DNA from: Leeuwenhoekiella aestuarii
GTDB taxonomy: Bacteria; Bacteroidota; Bacteroidia; Flavobacteriales; Flavobacteriaceae
DNA: 64,000 nt
Reading direction: 5' to 3'
NCBI RefSeq assembly: GCF_004104055.1
Contig: NZ_QOVJ01000007.1
Location: 1-64,000 of the forward strand
A program made the translations under genes and the position numbers. Below the pieces are notes generated by a model. It ran no database searches. It was not told the origin of the DNA and saw only the letters and a program-made list of their open reading frames with translations. Each line of letters begins with the position of its first letter. Positions within the stretch are counted from its first letter, which is position 1. This document shows, piece by piece, positions 34,335 through 42,253 of the stretch.

Positions 34335-36896
34335 TTATGCGTTTAAATCGGTCACTACGTGTTGTAAAGCCTGGGTGAGTTTTTCGGGATATGCGCCAGA
34401 GGCCGCCATCATTTCCAGCCCTTGTGTATAGCTTAACGCCATAGAAGAACCTTTGACCAGCGTCACAAAAAGGCTTCTACCCAGATTTCCATAAGCTTCA
34501 TAAGTACTACCGGGAGCGGCTTCCAGGTCGATAATCAATAGGTACAATACCTGATGCATGTTCATTTTAAGTGCGGTATCTTCTTCTAACAAGGCTTTTA
34601 GTTCAGCCTCATTTTTCGCTAGAAATGTCTGGTAAACACTGCTCGCTATTCCGGAGTTTTGGTAGTTGGAAAGCCCTATAATCACCTGCTCTAAAATCTC
34701 TTTACTCAGTGGCGCTTCAGAATCGAATGCTATAGCTGCTGGTTCTATTGCCGCTTCTTCTTCTTCGCCGTCATCATCAATTCGTTCTTCTTCTATTGCT
34801 GCGTCCTCCTCCTCACTTAGTGTTTTGGTGGTTTTTTCTTTTTGAAAATAATAGGCGTAGAACGGAAGAATCTCATTTTCTAATTGCATTTGATGGAAGG
34901 CATTAATCTCTGGACCGTTGATGTAGTCGTATAAAATTGTCACTACATTTTTAGATAACTTCTCGGGTTTTAAGTCGTGTAGCACATGACTGATATGCGT
35001 CGCGATGGCTGAACCTATGCTGCCCAATTCAGAATAAGAATCAGAACCTTTACTGCACATTTTTAAAAATTTATACAGTCTATACAGTATCTCATCAGGA
35101 AAACTTCCCTTCTCTTCTGCATTAAAATAAGCTGCTAAACGCGCTCCCTGAGATTTCAATACCGCATCTACCCATAAAAACTCTTTCCCCAGGCTGTAGT
35201 AATACTCATTTAAAAACAAATACCAATTTTGGATGATTTGTGGCGTCAAGTCGGTTTTTTCATTTACGTAGTGAAATTTTGCAAAATCCTCGCATTGGGC
35301 TACAACGCTGCTTTGAAGATTCTTTAATGATGCAATCTCATTCACTTGGGCAAAGGTTTGGGTATGCCTGTAAACTGTCGTTAAAATTTCAACACAAAGC
35401 TGTACTCCGGTTTCTCGTAAATAGGGTTTTGTTTCTCTTGCAGAATAAGCTATGCTTATTAGATAATCGTATAAAACAGCGTTACGTTCTTCACTGATCT
35501 GTTCTTTTAAATTGCTGCGGAAATCGTAAAGACAAAGCAGTAAAAACTGATTTAATGGATCTGCCAAGCCTGAAGCTTGATAGGCAGGCAACCCATCTTT
35601 AAGGGAAGTAAGCTCACCCAACACATGAGTAAGCACATACATCCCGGTGACTTGAAACGCATTCCCGTCTTTGCTCATTACGGGCAATTTTTTGGCTTGC
35701 CAGTCTGTAAGCAAATGCGAAAACACCTCATTGAAATAGGCTTTTTGTCGCAAATTCTTTTGAGCAGCATTACACATCTCAAACCAGAGTGAAATTGACT
35801 TTACCGGCAATTCACGGGCACTATTTACTGCGAAAACGGCTTTCCCGTAATTATCAAAAGCCTCCCGGTTAAAATTGGTTCCCTTATTGGCCAATAACCA
35901 ATCTTGCAGTTTGTAAAAGCCCGCTTCTGTTTGTGCTAAAGGAATGTTTTTATCTTTTAAACTGAACAGCAACACGTCACTCTCGTCCCATTCTTTCTCG
36001 GCAAATGCAGTAATCAAGGGGTATTTCCCCGCTGCGGTGTGAAGATTCAGGTACTCAAGACTTTCATCTTCTGTAAAAAGTACGCGCTCTACCAAGCGTT
36101 GATGGGCGTGTATGGCCCAATCCTCATTTGCTGCATAAAACGACGCCAACTCTTCGCTTAACCAAGGTTTTAAAACTTCGAAAGCTCCCGGTTTACCTGG
36201 TATACTTACCGGTAAAACCTGATGCATACTTTCCAGGAGCAACTCCCAACTGCCTTTATAAAAATGTTCAACAAAAATGGCGTTTAATCTAAATGGGAAT
36301 TCCTGTAAAACCTCGTTCTCGTCTTTGGCAAAATAGGTTTCGGCTAATAATTTGAAGCTTAAACACTGCTGCACCAAAAAATGCGACGTCTGGTAATCGC
36401 GAAGATCAAAAGCGCGATGGAGTAAAAAACGCGCTACCAGTAAGGAAGCTTCAGATTGACTATGAATCAATACCGACAAGACTTCAAAAACCTGTGCTTG
36501 CCTTTCTTCTGAGATTTTTTCTGACTGTAAAAATGCTAATCCAAAATAAAGAAATTCAAGGAGTTTTTCGGTATGCTGTTCATCCGGAAAAAATCCGTTT
36601 TTCAGTAAAGGAAGCCAAGAAGCTACCCAATCAAATCCCTGAGCTTCATCGGCATAAATTTCAGGATGCTGATAAATCTGTTGGGATAAAGCTGCTGAAA
36701 AGTCAGGAGTCACAGCTTGATTTCCCAGATTTTCTTTTAGTTCTAAATAAGAAGGGGAATCTTCAGCATTCATCAATTGCAGCACCTGCAGCAAAGCTTG
36801 CTGCTCGGCAGTTTCTAAATCTGAAAGATCCAGCTTGGGTAAAAGTCGATCGTTAAAGAGTGCTGAAGCACTCGCGTTATTCAAATTATCATCCAC
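34335..36896 (-). CDS. Large cytoplasmic protein of unknown function (853 aa)
   Basis: This all-helical protein has no leader, no membrane helix and no motif I recognise. A strongly acidic stretch (roughly residues 690-720, with EEERIDDDGEEEEAAIEP) separates two helical parts and looks like a flexible linker. It heads the operon that continues with DUF1266, TPR, kinase and response regulator. A weak, partial copy of the locus motif (ending ACAGG, near 36952-36967) lies about 70 bp upstream but lacks a clear TTTG box. Confidence 0.75.
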   Translation of the reverse strand: MDDNLNNASASALFNDRLLPKLDLSDLETAEQQALLQVLQLMNAEDSPSYLELKENLGNQAVTPDFSAALSQQIYQHPEIYADEAQGFDWVASWLPLLKNGFFPDEQHTEKLLEFLYFGLAFLQSEKISEERQAQVFEVLSVLIHSQSEASLLVARFLLHRAFDLRDYQTSHFLVQQCLSFKLLAETYFAKDENEVLQEFPFRLNAIFVEHFYKGSWELLLESMHQVLPVSIPGKPGAFEVLKPWLSEELASFYAANEDWAIHAHQRLVERVLFTEDESLEYLNLHTAAGKYPLITAFAEKEWDESDVLLFSLKDKNIPLAQTEAGFYKLQDWLLANKGTNFNREAFDNYGKAVFAVNSARELPVKSISLWFEMCNAAQKNLRQKAYFNEVFSHLLTDWQAKKLPVMSKDGNAFQVTGMYVLTHVLGELTSLKDGLPAYQASGLADPLNQFLLLCLYDFRSNLKEQISEERNAVLYDYLISIAYSARETKPYLRETGVQLCVEILTTVYRHTQTFAQVNEIASLKNLQSSVVAQCEDFAKFHYVNEKTDLTPQIIQNWYLFLNEYYYSLGKEFLWVDAVLKSQGARLAAYFNAEEKGSFPDEILYRLYKFLKMCSKGSDSYSELGSIGSAIATHISHVLHDLKPEKLSKNVVTILYDYINGPEINAFHQMQLENEILPFYAYYFQKEKTTKTLSEEEDAAIEEERIDDDGEEEEAAIEPAAIAFDSEAPLSKEILEQVIIGLSNYQNSGIASSVYQTFLAKNEAELKALLEEDTALKMNMHQVLYLLIIDLEAAPGSTYEAYGNLGRSLFVTLVKGSSMALSYTQGLEMMAASGAYPEKLTQALQHVVTDLNA

Positions 36897-36986
36897 GATT
36901 TTAAGTTTGTTTTATTTAGAGTTCACACCGGCTAAGTTGCGAAAGTCGATACCTGTTTTTTATTGAATTTGATCGGTTAAGCAAGC

Positions 36987-38027
36987 TTAGTACTCGTCTT
37001 CAAACTCTTCAAATTCCTCAGAATGCAATAGTTCTTCTAAAAAAGCATTTAAACTTTCGGCTTCCTGATATCCAATTTCCTGATCGGCACCAAAACGTAT
37101 GACCTGTCCAGGAATTCCCTTTTCTGTAGGTGCAAAATCTAAAGCGATAAAATTACCGTTGTACAAATCGAAAAACGGAATCCAATAAGGTGTGGTGTAC
37201 ATCAACAAGGTCTTCCCTTCATTGGTGCTGTAGGTATCTAACAATTCTTCTTGCGTCCATTCGGTATATACGCTTTGCCAGTCTCTCCACTCTTTTAGCA
37301 TAGATGCTGCGCTTAAAAAACGGGTGTTTTCAATGCCGTTGTGCAGGCTTAAAAAATCTTTAAGCAGCTGCGGAACTGCAAAACCCGCTTCTGCTTCAAA
37401 TTCGGCATAAAGCTTTTGATTATCGGTTGGGGGAATCACCTTCCACGCATTTTTGGCTACCAGTTTTTCAAAATTTGCTTTTATCGCTTCAAAATCATAA
37501 TCGGCCGCTAACTGAATAAAAGGTTGTATAAAATCGGCTTTTTCTTGGGCTAATTGTTCTGCAATAAATGCATTCGGAATCGCATCGGCGATAAATTCTC
37601 CCGTAGCTTCAAAAATCTGCCCGTGCTTTTGAGTAGTAATTGGGCTGTAACTGTAGCTATTGCTTGAAAAGTTGAATAATTTTGGCTTGGCCAGATCTTC
37701 CTCATCATCGTTGATACAAGCATACCACTGCTTAAAAATTGCCGTCTTCTGAATGGTTGCGGTGTGTATTTCTTTACCTTCTAAATAAGCAACACCGTAA
37801 AAATGAGCATTGGTGTTCAGATCGGGCGTAATTAGCAACAGTTTTAAAACTTTTTTGCCGGAGAGCTTTTCAAAGGCCGTTAACAGGGCATCTCTAAAGG
37901 TAAAACTGTTCTTATAACTTTCAGGATCTGTAAGCTCCGGAAGCGTGGTTATACTAATGGGTTCAAAATAAAAATCCTCCCATTTCTTGTGATATATGTC
38001 CTCGTTATAGGCAATTGTACTGTTCAT
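36987..38027 (-). CDS. SUKH (SMI1/KNR4) domain protein with N-terminal extension
   Basis: This 346-aa protein ends in a SUKH-1-type domain (about 200-340): LPQLLKDFLSLHNGIEN-like start, the YWIPFFDLYNGNFIALDFAP strand pair and VIRFGADQEIGY. SUKH proteins are frequent immunity proteins of polymorphic toxins, but stand-alone members also have scaffold roles. The N-terminal 190 residues form an unknown alpha/beta domain. It stands alone between the 853-aa operon and the PurA-like operon, on the same strand as both, and has its own locus-type promoter. Confidence 0.82.
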   Translation of the reverse strand: MNSTIAYNEDIYHKKWEDFYFEPISITTLPELTDPESYKNSFTFRDALLTAFEKLSGKKVLKLLLITPDLNTNAHFYGVAYLEGKEIHTATIQKTAIFKQWYACINDDEEDLAKPKLFNFSSNSYSYSPITTQKHGQIFEATGEFIADAIPNAFIAEQLAQEKADFIQPFIQLAADYDFEAIKANFEKLVAKNAWKVIPPTDNQKLYAEFEAEAGFAVPQLLKDFLSLHNGIENTRFLSAASMLKEWRDWQSVYTEWTQEELLDTYSTNEGKTLLMYTTPYWIPFFDLYNGNFIALDFAPTEKGIPGQVIRFGADQEIGYQEAESLNAFLEELLHSEEFEEFEDEY

Positions 38028-38050
38028 AATAGCTTCATTTTTTAAGAAAA

Positions 38051-38094
38051 CGAAGGTATTGGAGAATGGCTTGCCATGTATCCCTGAAAAGGGT
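38051..38094 (-). promoter_or_regulatory. Shared locus promoter, copy F (SUKH protein gene)
   Basis: The dyad CCCTGAAAAGGG (38082-38093, plus strand), read from 38094 on the minus strand, is followed by a -7-like TACCTTCG (38058-38051), a span of 44 bp. The motif starts 67 bp before the ATG. It is one base pair short in the centre compared with the consensus. Confidence 0.6.
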
Positions 38095-38136
38095 GATTTT
38101 GGAAATTAGGAAGTACCAAAAGCGTTTGAAGAAATA

Positions 38137-39264
38137 CTACTTGAGTATTTTTATATGTTCCAGACGAGGTCCAAAACTGCCGTAGACTTTGGTAAACGAA
38201 ATGGAAAGTTGCTCCAGTAATTGTTCTACAGAAAAATCTGGCAACTGATCTAAACAGGTGACGACTAAATTTTTGGTGAGGGATAGGTCTTGCTGATGAA
38301 TGGCATCGCAACTCAATGCATAATTGAGCAAGTCAGGATCTAAAGCGCGCGTTCTAAACTCCCCCTGAAACTCATTGGTTACATTGGCTTCATGAGCGTT
38401 ATTTATTAAGGTTACGGGAGTTTTACTGCTCATCGGGCCATTGCCGTGACGGGTTTGGTAACAACGGGTCACGTAATACATAGTGATCTGTGCATCGCTC
38501 AGTTCAGTTAAAATAAGCTCAATAGCGTTTTTAGAAGTGGTTGCACTCCATGTGGTATGCGGATGAAAACCGTGTTGGGTATCTAGCAAAATACCCTGAC
38601 TGCCTTCAAAAATAAAATGTTGATAGGTGTCTGCTAGCTGCGCTAATTGTGAGATCTCGTAAAAAGACTTGATGTTAAGGCAGCTTTCTATAAAATACGC
38701 TTCGTCATAGTGCTGCAATTCGTCTGTATAATACTCTTGAACGGCTTGAGGTTGCTGCGCTATTTTGCTTTGGTAAAAGTTCTGAATACTCTGTAAACGC
38801 TGCTGAATTACCCAGGGAAATTGTAAATCGTTCGCATAGAAATAAACCTCATCCCGATCCCGGGCTATAGTCGCCCCAAAACCTAAACCGCAAGAGCCAT
38901 GACCTTGCTGTTTTTCTACAGCACGATTATAGGCAATATCATAGATGGTGGTGATCTTAGCCAATGGATGCACATACAACTTGGGCTGGTAGGCTTTTAG
39001 GTAATTCCCTTCTTGCAAAATGGCCGGTGGAAAAAGCGTCGTATGCGCGCTATAATAAGTAGGAACACCCTGCACGGTTCCTGATCCAAAATTACTAAAG
39101 GTATGTTCAAGCTCCCTGGTAGTTACGGTATGCCCCACCTGATGTCCTCCTGAAAAGCGAACCACCAAACTTTCTTCAGGTTGTTGTGATGCCAGAAAAT
39201 GGGTGGTCGCCCCTTTTCCGGCATCGCCAAAACCTAAATCTATAACTATGCTGCACTTTGGCAT
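38137..39264 (-). CDS. Divergent adenylosuccinate-synthetase (PurA) homologue
   Basis: This 375-aa protein keeps the PurA fold landmarks. The phosphate loop is GFGDAGKG (11-18) with D14 and K17 at the positions of the catalytic aspartate and lysine. The IMP-site motif GGHQVGHT (39-46) keeps both histidines, and FEGSQG (219-224) and LLDTQHGFHPH (226-236) are present, as is an FRTRALDPDLL segment where PurA has its substrate-binding arginines. PurA is normally about 430 aa and reads GDEGKGK, so the glutamate-to-alanine change and the shortening are notable. Phage PurZ differs by losing the aspartate, which is kept here. A housekeeping purA is expected elsewhere. It is fused by zero spacing to the vWA gene. 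Confidence 0.88.
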   Translation of the reverse strand: MPKCSIVIDLGFGDAGKGATTHFLASQQPEESLVVRFSGGHQVGHTVTTRELEHTFSNFGSGTVQGVPTYYSAHTTLFPPAILQEGNYLKAYQPKLYVHPLAKITTIYDIAYNRAVEKQQGHGSCGLGFGATIARDRDEVYFYANDLQFPWVIQQRLQSIQNFYQSKIAQQPQAVQEYYTDELQHYDEAYFIESCLNIKSFYEISQLAQLADTYQHFIFEGSQGILLDTQHGFHPHTTWSATTSKNAIELILTELSDAQITMYYVTRCYQTRHGNGPMSSKTPVTLINNAHEANVTNEFQGEFRTRALDPDLLNYALSCDAIHQQDLSLTKNLVVTCLDQLPDFSVEQLLEQLSISFTKVYGSFGPRLEHIKILK

Positions 39265-40131
39265 TTATAGCATATTTTCTACGTCAATACCTGAATGCGA
39301 CGAACTGGTGTTTCCTGAAGATGTTGTAGTAGGCAAATGATTTTGAATCACCACTTCAGCAATACGCTTGGCTACGCGTTTATAATAGGATAATTCGATA
39401 AAGTTTTCCCCCAGCAATTCTTTCCAGTTTCCTTTTCGCATATCCTTTTTAGACCATTCGTTATGTTCTAAATGAATGTGATAGACGTTGTATTTTTCTT
39501 GTGCTTCTTTAATAATCGCTTCCGTACTAATACTTGCAGCTTCATTGGTACAGGTGTATTTACGAATAATTTCTCCCGGAAGCTCTTTAAATACAGGCTC
39601 GTCTCCTATCGTAAATAAAAAGCCTTTTTGTTTTCTTTTTTCCCAACAATCTATTGTGGTATGTCGGGCAGCAAAGAGATGTGCCAGGTTATAGCCTTCC
39701 TGATTGTTACCGCCACCGCCGCCTTCTAAGTATACGCGGGTTAACCAGCGGTCTAACAATTCTGCCGAAGATTCAAATTGACCTACTTGCAACGGGGCAC
39801 TATCGTACACAAAATCGCCAAGCCCCATAAACAGTACTTGGGGATGTTCTATACCGGCTTCCATAAGTGAACCGATAAGATCTGGCAGAGCTTCTTTTAC
39901 TATGAGCTCAGGCACAAAGCCCATACTGCCAGTCACATCTAAACCTACGATAATAGAAAGGGACTCCGGATGCTCTTCAGAATCTCTAGATTCGCGTACA
40001 AGTGCTTTTGCTGGATCCATTTCGGGATCGATGTTTCTTGCGGTAAATATCTCTTCGCGAGATTTGTTTTGATATCCTTTAGATCTTCTTAACTGTTCGT
40101 AAGCTTCGTTACTAAATCTTCCTCCTCCCAT
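39265..40131 (-). CDS. von Willebrand factor A (vWA) domain protein
   Basis: This 288-aa cytoplasmic protein has a vWA domain (about 58-260). The metal-ion site is DVTGS (D65, T67, S69), a DxTxS form of the usual DxSxS, with later elements LEGGGGGNNQEG (135-146) and TIGDEP (174-179) that would complete it. The N-terminal 50 residues are charged and the C-terminal tail is serine-rich. vWA proteins in bacterial conflict loci usually act with AAA+ MoxR ATPases, but none is encoded here. The stop overlaps or abuts the PurA-like start and the gene begins 2 bp after the coiled-coil gene, so the three products are likely to work as a set. Confidence 0.9.
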   Translation of the reverse strand: MGGGRFSNEAYEQLRRSKGYQNKSREEIFTARNIDPEMDPAKALVRESRDSEEHPESLSIIVGLDVTGSMGFVPELIVKEALPDLIGSLMEAGIEHPQVLFMGLGDFVYDSAPLQVGQFESSAELLDRWLTRVYLEGGGGGNNQEGYNLAHLFAARHTTIDCWEKRKQKGFLFTIGDEPVFKELPGEIIRKYTCTNEAASISTEAIIKEAQEKYNVYHIHLEHNEWSKKDMRKGNWKELLGENFIELSYYKRVAKRIAEVVIQNHLPTTTSSGNTSSSHSGIDVENML

Positions 40132-40133
40132 AA

Positions 40134-40484
40134 TTATAGTTTTTCTATTTTACCACCAAATAAATACGCGTAGCGCTTCTTGGCAAGTTCTAATTTGATT
40201 TCTAAGTTTCTTATTTTGACCGCCATTTCTAAGTCTTTAGCGACATAATTCTTAGCATCAAAATCTGAAGCTAATACCAGACTATTGGCATCTGTAGGAC
40301 TCATATCCAGCATATTTTCTTGTTCGCGCTTTAAACGTTTTAAAGACAGGGCCAAATCTTCGGTTTCCCGTTTGTACATCAACTGCGCATCTTCTGCAAT
40401 AGCATGAGCACGGTCGTCTCGTATTTTATCGTTGTTACGCTTTAATGAGTCTAAAAAAGCGGCTTGGTGTTTATGATCTTCCAT
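40134..40484 (-). CDS. Small coiled-coil protein
   Basis: This 116-aa protein is almost wholly helical and highly charged, with heptad-like regions (about 35-60 and 83-108: AVKIRNLEIKLELAKKRYAY) separated by a short break. It has no leader. It is the first gene of the coiled-coil/vWA/PurA-like operon and has the best-formed locus promoter directly upstream. A structural or adaptor role is likely; I do not recognise a family. Confidence 0.78.
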   Translation of the reverse strand: MEDHKHQAAFLDSLKRNNDKIRDDRAHAIAEDAQLMYKRETEDLALSLKRLKREQENMLDMSPTDANSLVLASDFDAKNYVAKDLEMAVKIRNLEIKLELAKKRYAYLFGGKIEKL

Positions 40485-40499
40485 AGTTGTGATTTCTTA

Positions 40500-40546
40500 C
40501 AAAGTTAACTATTCAATTTGCGTATTATTATCCCTGAATTCGGGGA
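40500..40546 (-). promoter_or_regulatory. Shared locus promoter, copy G (coiled-coil/vWA/PurA-like operon)
   Basis: On the minus strand TCCCCGAATTCAGGG begins at 40546, and a perfect -7 box TAACTTTG occupies 40507-40500, a span of 47 bp. The start codon lies 62 bp from the motif start. The dyad is nearly perfect (CCCCGAATTCAGGG, one mismatch of symmetry) and this copy best shows the twofold symmetry. It is divergent from copy H, 60 bp away. Confidence 0.72.
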
Positions 40547-40607
40547 ATTTTCAGTTAAGGGTTGATTTTTGGTTTTCCTTGAATACAACTTCTCCTAAAA
40601 TTCAATA

Positions 40608-40653
40608 TCCCTGAAAACGGTTAGCTTATTCCCTTAAAATGTGTGCAATTTTG
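40608..40653 (+). promoter_or_regulatory. Shared locus promoter, copy H (SUKH/DUF pair)
   Basis: TCCCTGAAAACGG at 40608-40620 is followed by a -7 box CAATTTTG (40646-40653), a span of 46 bp. The start codon is 76 bp from the motif start. Together with copy G it forms a divergent control region with two separate dyads. Confidence 0.68.
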
Positions 40654-40683
40654 TAACCGAACTTTTAAATACTCTATGATACT

Positions 40684-41127
40684 ATGTCATTAGCTTTTAG
40701 CGAAACCTTTCAGCAAGAATTACCCAGTAGCTACCTTCAATTTCTCGATGAAAATCCTGAAGGCACTCAAATTGAAACTAGCGAACACGATGATGCACGT
40801 ACCTGGACGATGATGGGACAAGCAGCCTTGTTAAAACGCTGGCCGATGAAGGGAGTTGGTGAAGCTGCGAATTATGAATGTTTAAAGCTTTACACGTACG
40901 TAGCGGGCGAAAATATAGCAGAGCTTTATGCGCATTCGGCACATTGTGGTCCGGTAAAGCTAGATCGGGTGGCCAGAGGTTTTGTAATTGGTCACGAAAA
41001 CGGAGACTACCTCTATCTGGATCCGGAAGCTGATTTTTCGGTATGGGCGTATGATCACGATGGCGGCGAAGTGACTAAAATCTCAGCATCGTTTGATCAA
41101 TTCTTAAACCATCAAAATCCATTATAA
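40684..41127 (+). CDS. SUKH (SMI1/KNR4)-type domain protein
   Basis: This 147-aa protein is a single SUKH-like domain: a helical start (LPSSYLQFLDENPEG), a beta core, then GFVIGHENGDYLYLDPEADFSVWAY, typical of SMI1/KNR4-type proteins. It has no leader. It is co-transcribed with the next gene (18 bp gap) from promoter copy H. With the SUKH protein at 36987-38027 it is the second member in the locus. No toxin with a recognisable nuclease or deaminase domain lies next to it, so a classical immunity role is not supported. Confidence 0.8.
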   Translation: MSLAFSETFQQELPSSYLQFLDENPEGTQIETSEHDDARTWTMMGQAALLKRWPMKGVGEAANYECLKLYTYVAGENIAELYAHSAHCGPVKLDRVARGFVIGHENGDYLYLDPEADFSVWAYDHDGGEVTKISASFDQFLNHQNPL

Positions 41128-41145
41128 AACCTTTAAAACTTTATT

Positions 41146-42051
41146 ATGATCGATATACAGCTGACTTCAACTGGTTTTACCATCAATAACCAGCCCGTAT
41201 CATTCCCCATCTCTTTAGCTGCGTTGGAAAATGTATTTGCAGAGAAACCGCGTCATTTTAAAGGCAAAAAAGGCGGGGTATACACCTGGGACAAACTGGG
41301 TATCTTAGGTTATTCTAAAGAAGCGCATCTAATCTATGCCTTAAGCATCATCTTTGAAGCAGAGAATTATCAATTTAGTCCTTCCCAAACCTTCACCGGA
41401 AGCTTTAGTTTTGAAGATGAAGCTATTGCCAGCTACTATCATCAACACCCGGAAAAACGGGTCAAACTCTTTGACGGAGATACTTCGGGCGCCTTGGTTT
41501 TAAATACGATAAGTGCCTGGTTTGATGCAGATGCTGATGCTATTAAAGCCATTGAAGTGAGTCAGTACGAAGCTTACGATCGTTCGGCAGGCATACCCAT
41601 AGATAAATATGTAATTCCCATTCCTGATGAAGCGCTTATCACATTTACAGATTTTGGATTTAAACTTTCGGTAATTGAAGAATTGATGTATACGCAAGGG
41701 CTCTTGACTCCTAAGTTTGATGTACACGAATTTGCAAAATGGTACCCCCAAAGAGCTATTGATATAGATGAAGAAGGCTATGAACCCATTGCAGAAGTGA
41801 CGCAATACTTTAAAGATTTCCCGGTTCCTCAACGTTTAGCCCCTAAACTTACGGAGCTCTACCAAGATGGCGGTAACGATATCTATATGAATTTAATACC
41901 GTTCTCGGGTGGCGATGTAGCGTATTGGGATATCGAAAGCGTAGCAGATGCTCATCACTTTCCCAACTTGAAAAAAGTAACCTTGTGTTACGCCAAAGAT
42001 CATATTGTAGATGATTTTGAAAAATTAGGTATTGAAGCGGAATGGCTTTGA
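41146..42051 (+). CDS. Hypothetical protein, two-domain (DUF7738/DUF6892-like)
   Basis: The 301-aa cytoplasmic protein has an N-terminal part (about 1-105) with FTINNQPVSFP and YTWDKLGILGYSKE, and a C-terminal part (about 130-300) with WYPQRAIDIDEEGYEPI and a final beta strand (KVTLCYAKD). I associate these with DUFs often found beside SUKH-type proteins, from memory and with low certainty about the numbers. The function is unknown. It follows the SUKH gene in one operon and is the right-hand end of the accessory locus. Confidence 0.75.
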   Translation: MIDIQLTSTGFTINNQPVSFPISLAALENVFAEKPRHFKGKKGGVYTWDKLGILGYSKEAHLIYALSIIFEAENYQFSPSQTFTGSFSFEDEAIASYYHQHPEKRVKLFDGDTSGALVLNTISAWFDADADAIKAIEVSQYEAYDRSAGIPIDKYVIPIPDEALITFTDFGFKLSVIEELMYTQGLLTPKFDVHEFAKWYPQRAIDIDEEGYEPIAEVTQYFKDFPVPQRLAPKLTELYQDGGNDIYMNLIPFSGGDVAYWDIESVADAHHFPNLKKVTLCYAKDHIVDDFEKLGIEAEWL

Positions 42052-42094
42052 GTAGCCTAAAAAGAAAGTCTATTTATCGAGCTTTTTAGGTTAC
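42052..42094 (+). terminator. Long stem-loop after the SUKH/DUF operon
   Basis: GTAGCCTAAAAAG (42052-42064) and CTTTTTAGGTTAC (42082-42094) pair over 13 bp with one wobble around a 17-nt loop, starting right at the stop codon. There is no T-run after it, so it may act as an RNA stabiliser or a weak terminator. Confidence 0.45.
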
Positions 42095-42253
42095 ACGTAC
42101 CGTTTAAAACTAGAAAACCGCTCATCCCTAGCTATCGGCACAGTTTAAATGAATGTATTTTTTAATTGTTAAGGGCTTATGCAACGACTACCATCTTATT
42201 GGCGGTAGATATTCATTTTTATACGCTGTAAGTTTTAACCAAATTGCATTCAG

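Noticed and set aside
36897-36986. A ninth full copy of the regulon promoter before the 853-aa gene
   Set aside because: Only the ACAGG end matches and no TTTG-type box lies at the right distance, so I list it only as a weak candidate.
38137-39264. Phage-type PurZ (2-aminoadenylosuccinate synthetase)
   Set aside because: The aspartate of the phosphate loop, which is replaced in PurZ, is present here, and there are no phage genes nearby. A divergent PurA is the safer call.
36987-41127. Classical polymorphic toxin-immunity pairs based on the SUKH domains
   Set aside because: No secreted toxin with a recognisable C-terminal toxin domain lies next to either SUKH gene, and both have regulon promoters.
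15881-42051. A prophage or conjugative element
   Set aside because: No capsid, tail, portal, integrase, relaxase or type IV secretion genes are visible; the only mobile DNA is the decayed IS3 element.
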